Shown: positions 22,577 through 39,545 of the stretch, in pieces
How the letters are laid out: every line of letters starts with the position of its first letter
Numbering within the stretch: the stretch's first letter is position 1
DNA from: Amia ocellicauda
Lineage: Eukaryota > Chordata > Actinopteri > Amiiformes > Amiidae
DNA: 64,000 nucleotides
Reading direction: 5' to 3'
Assembly: GCF_036373705.1 (NCBI RefSeq)
Contig: NC_089854.1
Coordinates: 23,848,339-23,912,338 of the forward strand
Notes under the pieces: model-generated
What the model was told of the DNA's origin: nothing
The model's input: only the letters and a program-made list of their open reading frames with translations
The model's database searches: none
Translations under genes and position numbers: made by a program

Positions 22577-25500
22577 ATGGCAGACAACAGCACAGAAGAG
22601 GCTCCAGACCAGCCTTATTGTCCTGTCTGTACTGAGCCTTTCAAGAGTCCTGTCATCATTGCCTGTGGTCACCGCTTCTGCAGCTCCTGCTTGGAGCACA
22701 GCTGGGTCAAGAAGAAGGACAATGAGGGTTACAGCTGTCCCCAGTGCAAGCAGACATTCGAGGGCAGACCCCAGCTTGAGCAGAAGCCCCTGGTGAATGG
22801 GACAGGGGGAGGAGAGCTTGAGAAAGCAGAGGAGCCTAAAACAGTAGAGGAGACAATGACAGCTGAGGAGCCCGTAAAAGCTGAGGAGCCTAAAACAGTA
22901 GAGGAGCCAAAGACAGCTGAGGAGCCTAAACCAGTAGAGGAGCCAAAGACAGCTGAGGAGCCTAAAACAGTAGAGGACTCTCCTAAAACAATTGAGGAGC
23001 CCAAGAAAGCTGAGGAGCCCAAGAAAGCGGATGACCAACAGAAGGCAGGTGAATGTAATAAAGCAGAAAAGAAGGTGGAAGAAGAGAGTATAAAGCCACC
23101 CACAGAGGAACACAAGACAGTGGACACTCTGGGCCAAGATGATGTGATGTGCGACTCCTGCATCGAGGCGCCCTCCAAGGCTCAGAAGTCCTGCCTCACC
23201 TGCATGGTCTCCTACTGCGAGAGCCACCTCCGACCTCACTTAGAGAAAAGCAAGTTCAAGAGCCATCGCCTGGTGGACCCGCTGACGGACATCGAGCGGA
23301 GGACCTGCGAGACGCACAAGATGCCCCTGGAACTCTTTTGCCAGGTGGATGAGTGCTGCATCTGCCAGGACTGCACGGCTGAGGAGGAGCACGAGGGCCA
23401 CAAGACCATGCCCGTGGGTGAGGCGAAGAAGTGGATTGAGGTAGAGTCATGCGAGCGATGCCAAAACACCTGCTGGCACATATAATTTAGTTTCCCTAGG
23501 TCATTACAGCTTACTTCTCTTAATTGACCAAGATTTAGTTATGTGATGTATTCAAAAATGAGCCAACCATGCATTCAAGTTGGCACACCACAATTGCCAC
23601 CTTTTTAAAAACATTTTTTTAATTTTTATTTTATTCTGAGGTCATGTTTTAATTATGTAGTGTTTCCTGATGAATCTAGCAAATACTTTCCTCTGTAAAA
23701 ATGTTTCTCCTGGTTTCTGAAAGAATAGGTATCAATATTCAGGTGAAATGCAGGTGTATTTAGTTCAGCCTAGTTAAGAAGTCATATTTGGGTTAAAAGC
23801 AACAACAACAAAAAGGTATATTTTCTTCACTTCCTACTGGGATTTTTCTCCTTTGAATTTCATTCATTAGGTTGAAACCAACCCAGTAGGCTCAAACTGT
23901 CTTTCATTAAGTGAATCACAAAATACAGTGTGTAAGATTGAAAAGGAGAGCACATTCATTCATTGTCATCACCTGGCCGACACCCTACTGTTGAATAACA
24001 TGATACTGTCTCTTTAGTTTCAGATATCTGATACCTTGATATAACCTTTTACTTGAACTATATGTATGTACATAACAAATCAAGAAAAAACATTTGTGTA
24101 TACCTTTTTCCTGTAGCAAAAAAAAGAACTGATTGTGTAGCTTCCCAAAGAATTGTTACAGAATTAAAACAACAAAAAAGTTCCTATTTACACAACTGGA
24201 GATTCTCATCATTCAGGTTTAACTGATGTTTTTATTCCGCTTTAAATTATGTTGATACATGCTGCTGCAGCTTGCCATGAAGGAGTTCCTTTTAAAGAAG
24301 GGACACCTTTAATTTTTATTTAAACTTCTCCCTATGGCATTCGCTGATGAAGTCAGGTGATTAACTGAACAACAGCTGGTACAGCCATGTGGATTAAAAG
24401 GCACACTGTCTGGCATCTCTTAGCAACCACATGCACAAGAAAAAGGACACAGTTTCTGTTTTGTAATCTAATTTCCTATTGAAAGTGTTTTAGTGGACAA
24501 TCGTTCTAGTCACTAATGTATCCCAATGCCTGAGAATTTGGAATGTATTCCATTTCTTTCTAGACTTCTAATTCCTTGTTGTTGTTTTTTTTTGGGTCAC
24601 TCTGGAAATTTGATCTTCATTTTAATTTTGTGTTACTTTATCGGAAAACTGAAAGCTGCTTTTACTGTAGTATTTGCATAGTCATATAGGGAAGTAAATA
24701 ATCAGGAGATCATGCAACTGCAGATGTTTATACGGGGTTATACAATTATACAGAGTTTTCTCATATACATTTCATAATTAACACATTTCTAGCAGAAAAA
24801 AATCTACAAGTCTTTTACATTTGTAAGGAAAATGTACTTGCATTGGGGACGATGGAGTTACATTGAAATATTTTAGGTATTTAGTGATGGGGAGGTATAT
24901 AAAGTGAGGTATAAATACAGCTGTTAATTTAGGTGTGGAATGTTTTAATACGAACATATACATCCCATTCTGGTACCAAAAGAAATGACCAGAATGTGAA
25001 TGACCATTGTTCTCTTGAATTGAAGTTTGGATCACCTTAGTGTGGGACACACTGTGATGTCTGTGGCCTCAGGGCTGGACATTTCTAGTTTGGAAATGTC
25101 ATTTACAAAGTTTACAAGATTATCTGAAATGCTCAATAGGATGTATTCTAGGTAATCTTATGTAAATCTGCCTCATAATGGACATGGAAGTCGGTTGTGA
25201 GACTGGGGTTGCCCTCCTTTCCGAACTTCACTTTAAAAGTTAATGTAAAACAATGCCTGTATATTTTGTTTCAAAAAGCAAATATTTAAGAATAAAGGAG
25301 TATGGTTCCATATCAACATTCTCTCTATTTCCCATGCAGATGGGTGATGAGGGAGATGCTTTACTGTATTGCAGATATCGAGGTCTTGTTTTAAAGAGCT
25401 CTGGCAAGTCAGCTGGTTCCATAGAAGCATGTTCAGAAATCGGTTTTGATTGGTGTTGCATCCCGGAACCGTGTCTGGGCCTGTTTGAGGAATGCAGTTA

Positions 25501-28500
25501 ATTATTGTTGAAACTTGCACTGATTTGCACTCATCTGCGATTTGTCTTCCTCTTAAAGTTTATGCTCCAGGTTCTTTTGTTTCTTCAGAAAGAACTGCAG
25601 AAGAAGCAGGCAGAAATGACCAAAACCATGACCGCAGCGGAGAACGCCATCAACAAGCTAGAGAGCAACACTGTTTCCATTGAGGTAACCTTGTCTCACA
25701 ATCCCTGCTACTGTACTGCTGACGAGCTTCTCTACAATACATGTAACTTCAGTAGCCTTTACCATCCCTGTACATGTGTTTATAGAAGTTTTTACATGTT
25801 GTATACACTATACAAGAAAACCCATCTAGAAGGAACGTCTTCAAAGCCTGCCCTTATTTGCCTCTTAAATTAACTGGATCATGGATCAGAGAATTATGGT
25901 AACAGTAAGCTTTGTGATACACATGAAAGCAATTATCTTCCTATATATAACCTTGTTTAACTAAAGTATATGGCAAAGAACTTGAAAAATGTTCAACTTT
26001 TCTTTGTGGTTGTCCACTATTGGTTACTTTATCTGGGTTGTGGAAAACGCTTTAATCTCATGCTAAGGACTGTGCAGAAGACTTAAAAATATCATTTACA
26101 TAGCGTTACATTCCCACAATTGCTTATAACAACCTAAATCCGGAGATTTGCTTGGCAGATATGCGAACAGCAAGCCGAGGTGCTGCATTCCTGAAGTGTC
26201 ATGTGACACTGCCTGAGAGAAAATCACACAAGGTCATTTCAGCTACTTACTTAATTGGTCGGACGAAACATAAATTTAGAGCAATTAATCTGCCACTTGA
26301 AAGCTCACAGCCAAACATTTTATTGTGTGCAATTAGTCTCTTGAATACAAACTAGATCTTGGGCTTTCTGCATGCTTATTGTTCAAGCATACTGTATTCC
26401 ATTTATTCACCACATTTGTTATAGTTTATGTATTTTTTGCTTCACTTATTATATTAAGCTTTATTGTATCCTATTTATCTAACCCCTCTCACTGTAGTGC
26501 TTTTTTGTGTGATGCTTTTTGTGAAAGATATCATTTTAGTTAAGAAACACAATGAGACATAAATAAACCTGTACTGGTGGACCATAACTAACACTCCTAG
26601 TATTTTGTGTTAACCAAGGCCAAGAAGCAAATATCTCTGATTGACATGGTATGATTGAATAGCATTGCATCATCTGGCCCATTCCTGGTTCAGCACCCTG
26701 CTAGGGATATAATAAGAAAAGAAAGTGAAAACAAATATTTGAATGTGCTGGTACAAATGTTCTTGTGCAATAAGGTTTTTTGTGCGGGTGCCTGTGAACG
26801 CTGCCCCGCTAGCAACCAAGAATTCAGTTCCACAGGTGAACCACCATTGATAATATCTCCTTGTGGCTGTTCTTATCTCCTCCAGAATTCTGTGAAGGAG
26901 GTCAAAGTCACCATTGAACAACAGTTCTTGCTCCTGCTGGAGGAGGTGGAGAAGGCCAAGAAAGAGGTGAAGGAGTTTTTGGAAAATGAAGAAAGCTCTG
27001 CCATCAAGCAGGCGGAGGGAATCAAGGCCCACATAGAGCAGCAGTGTGGCGAGCTGAAGAAAACACAGACGCAGGTGGAGAAGCTGTCGAAGATCAAGAA
27101 TGATATTGACTTCCTGCAGGTATTGCACCGCAGTGACTTCTCCTGTACACCCAGTCTGCTCAACATGTTTTTAGCCACACATAGTTCATTGGAAACGTTT
27201 ACACATTGTTTGTTGAAGACCAGTTTGACCAAGATGGAAAGCTAAATGCAATGATGTGCTTTGACATCTTATGCTTTCTGGAAATGGATGGCAAACCTGT
27301 TTTTTGGTCTTTTTTAGTACATGATGTACATATACACCATTTCCTGTATTTGTTTATCCAAAAATAGCAATAGGTAGTTTTGAAACATCCTACAGGACAA
27401 ACATCACTGCTTTTTAATCATTGCCAAGGAGATCTGTTTGCTTTTTAATACAATCTCTACTGTACAGGAAACAAGCAAGCACTTGTTTCTGTTCATCATA
27501 CTTACATTTTGGATGACAATCGTAGTGATATTTTTACAATCGTATCATAGCACTTGACAGTTGAAAGGAACTACAATGACGCAGAGTAAATTAAAAAACG
27601 AAGAGCATTAAAGCTTTTTTTTAATATATGGTTTTAATTTAACCCTTGATTTTACTGCAGAAATGCATAAGCATGGTCAAAAAAGTGCACCAAGTCTATC
27701 ATAGGACAGGACACACGTTTAAAATAAAAATAAAGTTAAACATCATTGAAGAAAAAAGGTAGTGTTAATGCGAGGCTAGTGACAGCTGGGACTTGGAAGA
27801 ATACTTCTTCATTTTTGTTACTTTAATTTTCAATGCTTTTATCCAAAGCAATTTGCATGGGTACCCATTTATACAGGATTCACTAACCACTGCCCTGCAC
27901 TGACCCCTTAGAGACACGGGGGTGAGCCATTAAATCCCACATTATGTTAAGTACAAGGCACAGAGATTAAATTTCTTAATGGTGTTGTTCTAGGAGTACA
28001 GTGACTGGAAACGGGGAACCCCTGATGTCACTCTGCCTGGGGTTTACATCCGCCTGATGGACCGTCTCCCCAACTTTAGCCGAGTGGTGATCGAGGCCAC
28101 GCACGAGATCTGTAACAGTCTGCTCAACACCTACAGAGACAACCTCAAGGGCATCTGCAAAAATGGTGAAGCTCAAGACAAGGCGTGCATTGAGCAACAG
28201 CTAACAGAAAACTGCTGTCTAAGTGTGTCATAATGAGGTGTAGAGCATACCTGGTAATTAAGTTCACAAACAGACAAAAAGCTTGCTGAGTAACTCTGCA
28301 TTAGTCAGCGTTGCAACACATTCCTATCACTCTTCTGTAAAAGTAATTTGCTTTACTGGGAGTAATTGATAAAGAGGTAAAATACAAATATATGAATTAC
28401 CTGGGAAAGACCTAGAATGAAGATGTTTACTAAGCAAAACAAGACTTCACCTGACACTTCATTTTGTAAGTTCCTCTAGTACAGCTGACTATGAAAACAA

Positions 28501-29387
28501 TGGTGGAAATGCAACTGCAACTTTCAGTGTGTGAATCTGATAATAACCATTCATCTCTTTTTTCTCTCTCTCAGATAATTGTAGTATAAAAACCACAGTA
28601 CAGCCGTTATTCACAGCTAAACATCACAGCTCAGTGGCAGAGCCAAAGACCCGCCTGGAATTCCTTAATTGTGAGTTTGTTCAGTAATGACATGCAGACC
28701 ATCTGTTCATCGGACATATAATTTATTTTCTGAACTGTTGAAAAAAAAATATAAAAAATAAACCCACTCATCAACCTTCCCCTCCTCCATTTTCCAGATT
28801 CTGCCACCGTGACCTTTGACCCAGAAACGGCGCACAAGTACCTGCGTCTCACGAAGGAGAACAGGAAGGTGACGAACACCACGCCGTGGCAGCATCCCTA
28901 CCCTGATGTCCCCGACCGCTTCACACACTGGCGGCAGGTGCTCGCCACCAACAGCTTCTACCTGGGCAGACACTACTTTGAGGCAGACATCAGGGGGGAG
29001 GGCACCCACGTGGGGCTCACCTACAAGAGCATCGACCGCCAGGGCCAGGAGAGCAACAGCTGCATCACAGGCAACGACTTCTCCTGGTGCCTGGGCTGGA
29101 ACGGCAAGGAGTTCTCCGCCTGGCACAGCGACGTGGCGACGCCCCTCAAAGCAGACCCGTTCACCCGCATCGGGGTGTATGTTGACTACGCCCGGGGGAT
29201 CCTGAGTTTCTACGGAGTCAATGACACCATGACTCTCATTCACAAGTACCAGGCGCTCGAGTTCCGTGAGCCACTCTACCCGGCTTTCTGGCTCTCCAAG
29301 AAGGAGAACGTGGTTCTGCTGGTCAGCCCTGGGGAGGTTCCTCGTTCGAAGAGCCCATCACCACCCTCAGACTCTGAGCTTCCTTAA
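22577..29387 (+). CDS. TRIM16: TRIM16-type RING/B-box/coiled-coil/PRY-SPRY protein
   Basis: Six exons: 22577-23440, 25589-25684, 26886-27119, 27994-28165, 28575-28670 and 28798-29387. Phases agree and give 683 residues. Order: C3HC4 RING (C15, C18, C30, H32, C35, C38, C54, C57); a Glu/Lys/Pro repeat region (about 75-180); B-box 1 (from C192); B-box 2 (from C244); coiled coil from the 96-bp and 234-bp exons (289-398); a linker; and PRY-SPRY (about 490-670). The SPRY part ([35 protein letters not shown]) is very close to human TRIM16. TRIM16 is an E3 ubiquitin ligase acting in proteotoxic, lysosomal-damage and redox responses. Human TRIM16 lacks a RING; this protein has one. The adjacent TVP23 gene supports the identity. 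Other fish TRIM16-like paralogues exist, so orthology is not certain. Confidence 0.88.
22830..23045 (+). repeat. In-frame tandem repeat inside TRIM16 exon 1
   Basis: Repeating units encode variants of [12 protein letters not shown], six-residue steps of 18 bp that alternate between two versions, in about a dozen imperfect copies. The reading frame is kept throughout. The encoded stretch is highly charged and likely disordered. Confidence 0.85.
27830..27960 (-). mobile_element. SINE-like fragment (minus orientation) in TRIM16 intron 3
   Basis: The reverse strand contains GTATAAATGGGTA followed by GCTTTGGATAAAAGC. This pairing is typical of the tail of tRNA-derived SINE families seen in many fishes (recalled). 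The tRNA-like head is not clear, so it is probably truncated or old. Confidence 0.45.
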
Positions 29388-29720
29388 CACCAAAGTAACC
29401 AACAGTCCAGAAACGCACTGCTTGCTGCCACTCTCATATTTCCAGCGTCAAAAAAAAAAAAAAGAAATCTGGGCAAAAGCCAAGATTATCGGCAGAGATA
29501 GAGGATATTTGTTGTCAACATACCTGCAAGCAGCTATGCCTGATGCACTTTGTATAGAGAATGGGATACAGTGATACTAAGGTGTGTGGAACTGTCTCTG
29601 ATCTATTTCTATAACATCTCCAAGGTGTCTAATCATCTTGTTTGTGATTAAAAGTGGTTTGGAAATGCTGTCATTGCTGCTTTTCCATAATTCAATAAAA
29701 TGGGATAGTGTGTGAGGGAA
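29388..29720 (+). other. TRIM16: TRIM16 3' UTR with poly(A) signal
   Basis: Follows the TAA stop at 29385-29387. It contains an A-rich run at about 29450-29463 and AATAAA at 29694-29699, the first plausible polyadenylation signal. Confidence 0.55.
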
Positions 29721-31127
29721 TGTATATAAATTACTCCTCTGAAATACTGTAGAAATCAAAGTAAAAAAACACAGAAAGTGTTAATGTGAAGCCAATTTCA
29801 TTTTTGTAATGATTGTTGCATTTGTTCACCAATTGTATAATTAAATAAGTTATGAAAGTTACAATATTACAATTTGTCATCATTGTGCCTCATCCTCAGA
29901 CTTTTTAAAATATTATTGATAAATACAGAAAACATATTTCACAGCTGAAAGCATTACGTCTAACAACTTAGGGTTGGTAAAGGTTCAGGTTTAAAGTTAC
30001 CATTAACATAGTCCTTCTACCTTCCTTGTTTAGTTTAATATGTTTTTGCATTGCAAAAAGCACATTATCTTGCTCTGGCCTGCTTTCCAGCTCAGCCAGA
30101 CTCTTACACTATGATTTTTGTTGAGGCATTAGTCTCTCTATGGGTGTGGGCTAGGTAGCCTATTTGTTAAGGACCCCATCAGCCAAATGATCTGCTTAGA
30201 TGAGGGTTGGTAAAAAATTAGGTTTAGTTTTAGATTTAGTAAAGGCTGAGATTTTGATCTTAAGGTGGTAAATTCAACTCGTTCGTACCATAGCCAGAAC
30301 CCCAACCCTTGCCCACATCAAAATGTGATGGTATGCTGAATCCTCACCTAATACCATTTCAGTCAAGCCAATAGAAACACAACTTCAGTGTAACTGTAAC
30401 ACCAGTCTGACCTTTGCTTGTATATCTGAATAAACCTTACTATAACCAGAGTCTAGACTTAAATCTAGGCCAAAGCTTAAAGTGAGCACAGCCAATCACA
30501 AACCTTATGGCTAGGGGTCGATATTGAGTGTAAATCTATTATTGACATCTGCCACAGTTTCTCGAATAAATATCAAATAAATGTACGGAATACATTTATA
30601 AAGCAGAGAATTGTATGAATGAGGATGAAAACGCATGCATTAGTGCATTCATTCAGAGTTCTCTTCCAAACGCTTAAGGAAGATCTCAAATAATGACTTG
30701 TGATGACATAACATCTATATGTATGAATTAAAAGTACATCTAAATCACATTATATACATTAAGCCCATTAAAAACATTAAAATTAAAAAACGTCGTTATT
30801 CCTCGTACTCTTCGTATGTTTCCGGTAACCTGTAGGCGGCTGCGGACACAACTAGAGCAGTCCCAACGCAGTCTGCGCACCGTGACGTTATCCTACATGT
30901 ACACTGACATTTTGTTTTTTTATGGCTCTATCTCACGTAAACCGAGTCTATATGATCTACTTCGGACAATCTGTGGTACTACTGCGATGATATGACATAA
31001 ACACCGATATAATTCAATCTAAACTGGTTTCGCTGTAGCCTACTGCGTGTTCCCGGTCGGGGTCCTTCAGGCGCGTCCAGGACACCTTTGTTTGGGTACA
31101 CGTTTACCGGAAGTGTGTGACTTCAAA
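29721..31127. other. TRIM16-TVP23B spacer and TVP23B promoter
   Basis: AT-rich spacer with degenerate TTAGGTTTAG-type words around 30210-30260. CpG density rises at about 30820-31127, just before the TVP23B start codon, which suggests a short promoter region. No coding exon was recognised. Confidence 0.45.
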
Positions 31128-34559
<3,432 letters not shown>

Positions 34560-35330
34560 AGGCACTTGGGAGGTGGTGAAGAGGTTCCAGCTGTAATATA
34601 GTTATAGCTAAAGATATTTTCATAAAAGTGGACTGTGGAAAGATACTCTGTTTCAGCCCTGTAGCGAGTCTTCAGGTGATCTTCTCTAAAGGTATTAATT
34701 ATATCGGTGAAGCCAGATGTGTGACACTAACAAAGCAATGACAGACCTACAACATGCATTTAAGAGATGCTATACCCCACCCCTGCTGTTATATTGATGA
34801 TAAACAATTATTTGTTTGTGTGGAAACCTGTAGTTACTCTACCCCAGCCTCTACGCAATGTATTACAAACTGTCCTTTAAAATGTATTTGAACAAGTCTA
34901 GATTTCAGCAGTGAGAGGGAATCATGTAAATAATTTTGAAATTTGACAACTGTATTAGGATAATTTGGGCATTAGCTTTTTGGTATTCCATAGCTTGATA
35001 GCTTTTCTATTATGGCATCAATCTGAAGCCAAAGGGTTTATATTATTAACAGTAACAGCTTGATGATTGGAAGAGTTAACTGCAGGATTAAGCATTTGCT
35101 TGGGTTTATCCATGAATGGGTGAGTGTTTGATTTATAAGGATGGTCCTTTTGGGTTTTGTTGGTTTAATTTCTCTTTTAGTTGGGATATTTTCCTTTAGA
35201 AGGTTTTGACATTTACTTAAGCAATAGATTTTTATTCCTTCTTGCACATTGTCCAGATGTATTTGTACATTACCTTAAAGACATAGAGGGGAAAATAAAC
35301 AAACCCTTTGTAAATATTTATTAAACCAAT
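34560..35330 (+). other. TVP23B: TVP23B 3' UTR with poly(A) signal
   Basis: AT-rich non-coding DNA after the TAG stop. AATAAA at 35294-35299 is followed by a GT-rich stretch (TTTTGAGTGTGC), a good polyadenylation context. Confidence 0.6.
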
Positions 35331-38300
35331 GTTTTGAGTGTGCTTTCTTATCACTTTTCAAGATGGATCACTTTCTTGGAGAGAGTGAATCTGCAACTTT
35401 AAAACTGAAATGTTCAAGAAGTGTAAATATTTAGCTGTACTCTAGTGTAGAAAGGAGGCAATATCATTGAACAATACTGATACAGACCAAGTAATTAGTG
35501 TTTTTGCCATGACTAATGAGAGGAGAAGTACCTGGTTTGCAAACAGTAAGTCTTCTGATACAATTGTAGAAAAGGTGAAATTCCTTTTTCACTTCATATC
35601 AAAGGAAGGAAACCCAGTCGCACCCATCCTCACACATACAATCAGCGTGCAAATTTGGCATGTAAAATTGCCATGGTGACAATTGTAACTACAGCAGGCA
35701 GCAACTCCTGCCTGGGCATCTCTGCCAGTGACAGGACAAAGCCTCTTACCTATAGCTATAGTAATGTAAAGCTTTTAGGAGAATCCCTCTGAATTAGAGA
35801 TTGTTTGTACAGAGAGAAGGATGCAACAAAATGGTGTTCACTTACATAAAGCTGTACCACTAAATCTGTGTAAGTGTTACCTTCTTATTTTAGACCATAC
35901 TCTGTGGAACTAATTTATCCTCTTGGTGGGTAATGGTGGATTACCTTAAAGAGCATTACCGTTTCTCTACACTACAGGGTGCCCTTTCCTATAGCCAAAT
36001 AGCTCAACAACCAGAGATGTTGCCTTTCTCCATCATAATTCTAACTAGAAATGTGTAGGACCTTGTAATTTAAAGCAGCTTCTGTACAGTATTTTAAACT
36101 TGCTTTTGAAAATCAGGATAATTTTTAATTTGTTTGGGTGCTATTATATGTCTTACCCCTACATCAATCAGCTTTAGCAACCTTTAGACGTAGTAATAAA
36201 GAGAAGCGCAGAATCTGGTCAGCTGAAGGAGAAACGGGAGATGTGGTTGTGAATAACAAGATAAACTGTCTGACGGGTCTGGAACGCCGCGGTCGTCTCG
36301 GTGTGATGGCTGTTGCCTGTTGTCCACTTCACTTGCTGACTTTGAACTAAGTTAACAACACTGGGAAATTAGCAGGGCTACCCCCTAATCCCACACATCC
36401 TCAGATAAGGCTACAAAGAGGTAGCCCACTTCTGTGTTCTCTGAAAAACAATAATACACACCTGGGGCAGAAGAAATTGCAAACAGGAGAGCACTTAAGG
36501 TCTTGCAAGATCAGTCAATTAAAAATGTTACAATTGGTGTTACAAAAGCCACAAAAATAGAGTATTTTCCACAAAAAAGCCCAAAAGCCATTAGATGTTC
36601 CATATTGTGCATTCTCCTTCAACATGTTCAACAATCACTTTTTAATCCTGCTTTTCAATCCTTTTTGTTTTTTAACAACCAATTTTCTCTTCAATGAAAG
36701 AAACAAAGAGAATTAGAACACAAAGTAATTTTATTATTTCCCCCTTCCATATTTTACATACCCAAAGTGAGTTTTTGGAGTTTGCATGTAGATACTGACA
36801 GTTTATTTAGGAGGTTCGCTAACTGAACAAATACATCAATCTTTGCACAACTTAACATTACATTTCTATAAAACAGATTTAACATATCAGGAATACAGTC
36901 AGAGCAAGTTACACTTGCAGGTCTGCAGGCGCTATTTCTATATTTTGTATTTATTTCTGCATTTTACTTTTGTGCAATCTGTGTTGCGAATTAAAATCAA
37001 CGAGAACAGTAAAAGTGAAGGCACGATGCAAAACCCATGTGCTGTCTGAATGCACAGTAACGCCCGTTAGTGTGCCTGGCTATTGAGGAGCAAGAGTCTT
37101 GGTTTGCTACCTAAAGTTCAGGGCACATAATGGTTACATGAAATACTTCTCAAAAATGTATACAAAGAGGACAGCAGCTTTCAAAGTATTACAATAGTTT
37201 TAATGACTGCTGTTGTCTATTGCAAATATATATTTATATATATACACATTTTTAATACATATAAAGCAAGAACATATATTATTCTTTGTCTAATACAATA
37301 TTTCAATCCCCCCTTCCCCCCATTTTATCTTTGGTGCCCATGTTTGAGTTTACTACACATAACTCCATTAAAGATTCTTTAGTCAGCTCTGTATCAAATA
37401 TCTCCAGTTCTTAAAAGCAGCAGTGTCAACTTTGATAATTTCCTATTTATATACAGTACATACACACACACACACAAACACACACGTCAGCGCACGTTAG
37501 GCTGCAGTTGTTGTAGAGGTTGCTTAAAACTTTGGACCAAACAACAAAATCAACAGTAGACCCGCAGTGCTGTGCTATTGGGTGTCTGTGCCGTTTGATT
37601 TTGAGGCCCAGTTCATGGTAAGTTAACCAAAAAAAGGAACACGATTATTGCTAATATACAAATACTTGTGCAGAACAAACACGAGTAACAGGCAGTAAAA
37701 CTGCTCTGAAATAGTGATTTCTGCGATTCTTTATCAGTGTTAATATTAACAGATATTTTCAGCTTCAGGCAAAGTGTACCAGTCTGAGCTTGTTACATCC
37801 ACTAATTAACGCAGTTGGTTTTAAAAGTGGCCCACTGAAGTAGCCAACTCACAGTCACTGATTACAGGGGCTTCTCTGCAAAACTACACACCAAAGACAG
37901 TTAGAAAGGTGCTTTCGAGATGAATACTTTCACCTTAACAAACCATTAAATTGAACACCAAATCGGACAACGGCGACCACGGTCACCCCTGTATAGATCC
38001 CTCCCAAGTGCAGCATCACGCAAAGGTCTTGGTCCCTTACTTATCATGACATCCTACTACAACCTGAACAAGACATTGTCAACACAGCAGAAGAGTAACA
38101 ATAGTAGACAAGTAATACTTATTAAAATTTTAAATCAGAAATGGAAACACTGGAATAAAAGGAAAAAAAAAAAAAACTTAATTCTATGTACAATTCTTTT
38201 AAACCCTTTAAGTGTAAGAAATAGATTGCAGATTTCTCCTTCCATAAACAAGTTTGACAAGATAATTATTTAAATCTTAAACTATTTGTATAATGTAAAT

Positions 38301-39545
38301 AACAAAAAAAAAAAGTAGTGTAGTTTTGTGTAAAAATGAATAAAGCTTTAACAATATATCTTTAATTGTCACCTGCATATTAATTTCATGGGTGCTATTG
38401 CTTATGAAAACCATCACTAAGGTGCACCAGCTTGGAGGGAGCTGTCTGCGCTACACTCTAGTTTCTCCACGTTTTGCATTACATTCATATTTTGTTTGGG
38501 GAAAATAAATTGTTTTAAGTACAGGTCATGGTTTTGATTTAATTGGTTTTCTGGCCTTTCTGATCATATCCTATATAGGAGGCAAGGAGGGGACTGTCCG
38601 ACTAGGAGTTCTGTACTCTAGGCAACACTTTCCAGTTATTACAGACTAAAGAGCCAAACCACAACTTGTTGAACACATGGTGTGGTTTAAAGTCGGTAGA
38701 AAATAAGTTATAAATATGTACCTAAGCCCCTGGGAGGGAATTGGTGTAGTATATAACTAATGTGGTTCTAAAAAAGCATTCAACATTTTCTTTTAGCGTT
38801 TACCCTAAGTAGCCTAGTGTTAGAGGTTTATACTTTTCCGTGCTTCTCCATTGCCTAGAGTTAAAATAATAAACTAAAAAACCCTGACAAAGCAATGCAA
38901 CTAGATCATAGATTAGTGGCACAAGTCTTTCTTAGGGACACTGTGTGGCTGAATTCCTGAGCCTTTCAACACTTTGAAAAGGATGTAAGGTAAGACAGAG
39001 GGAGCAAATGGGCATCAAAGTAGGGGCAAATTACAGGGAGAGAGTTTCTACCACCCCAAAATAAAAAAAAAAGCTTTGGAATATACATTTGGCTCCTCGT
39101 ACCCACAAAGAGCGAGGGTCTTTTTGGTTAAACCATTTCGATCAGCACAAGGGAATGGATTAGGCCTCAATAAAGAACATAATAGAATAAAAAAAAATAG
39201 CACATGGTATCCTTTATGCAGTTTGCAATAATGATCGTTTAACTGTTTTTAAATGTCTGCACTCAAGCATAAAACTGACTTAATGTTTTACTGGTTTATG
39301 GATTAATTTTATTGTTTTAATAGCATGCACTAGATGCCTTGTACAACACTAAAGCAGGTGTTCCTCATTCTTTATCCCTCTGTACATTTCATACCGGGCC
39401 AGACGGTGTCCCGAGGCGAGGCCGAAGCACAGTTGGGTCCCCCTCTGTGTTGGTGGCAGCGGAGTGAAGGGGAGAGGGTCAGGGTGGGAGTCAAGAGAGG
39501 AGGGCAGGGTGGAGAATGCGGGGACTGTGGTGGTCCCTAGGCACA
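35331..39545. other. Convergent region between TVP23B and BAIAP2, including the BAIAP2 3' UTR
   Basis: No coding exon was found. BAIAP2 is read from the minus strand and its 3' UTR must lie immediately left of 39546. Reverse-strand AATAAA signals occur at 39308-39313 (short UTR) and 36730-36735 (UTR of about 2.8 kb), among others. Short CA repeats lie near 37460-37485. Confidence 0.4.

Noticed and set aside
22830-23045. Assignment of the TRIM gene to TRIM25, TRIM47 or TRIM65
   Set aside because: TRIM47/TRIM65 are near USH1G in human, but the PRY-SPRY wording and the TVP23 neighbour match TRIM16 much better.
22505-23239. 244-codon minus-strand frame rich in Leu/Cys/Phe
   Set aside because: It is the antisense shadow of the repetitive first exon of TRIM16; the hydrophobic pattern comes from reading the Glu/Lys repeat backwards.
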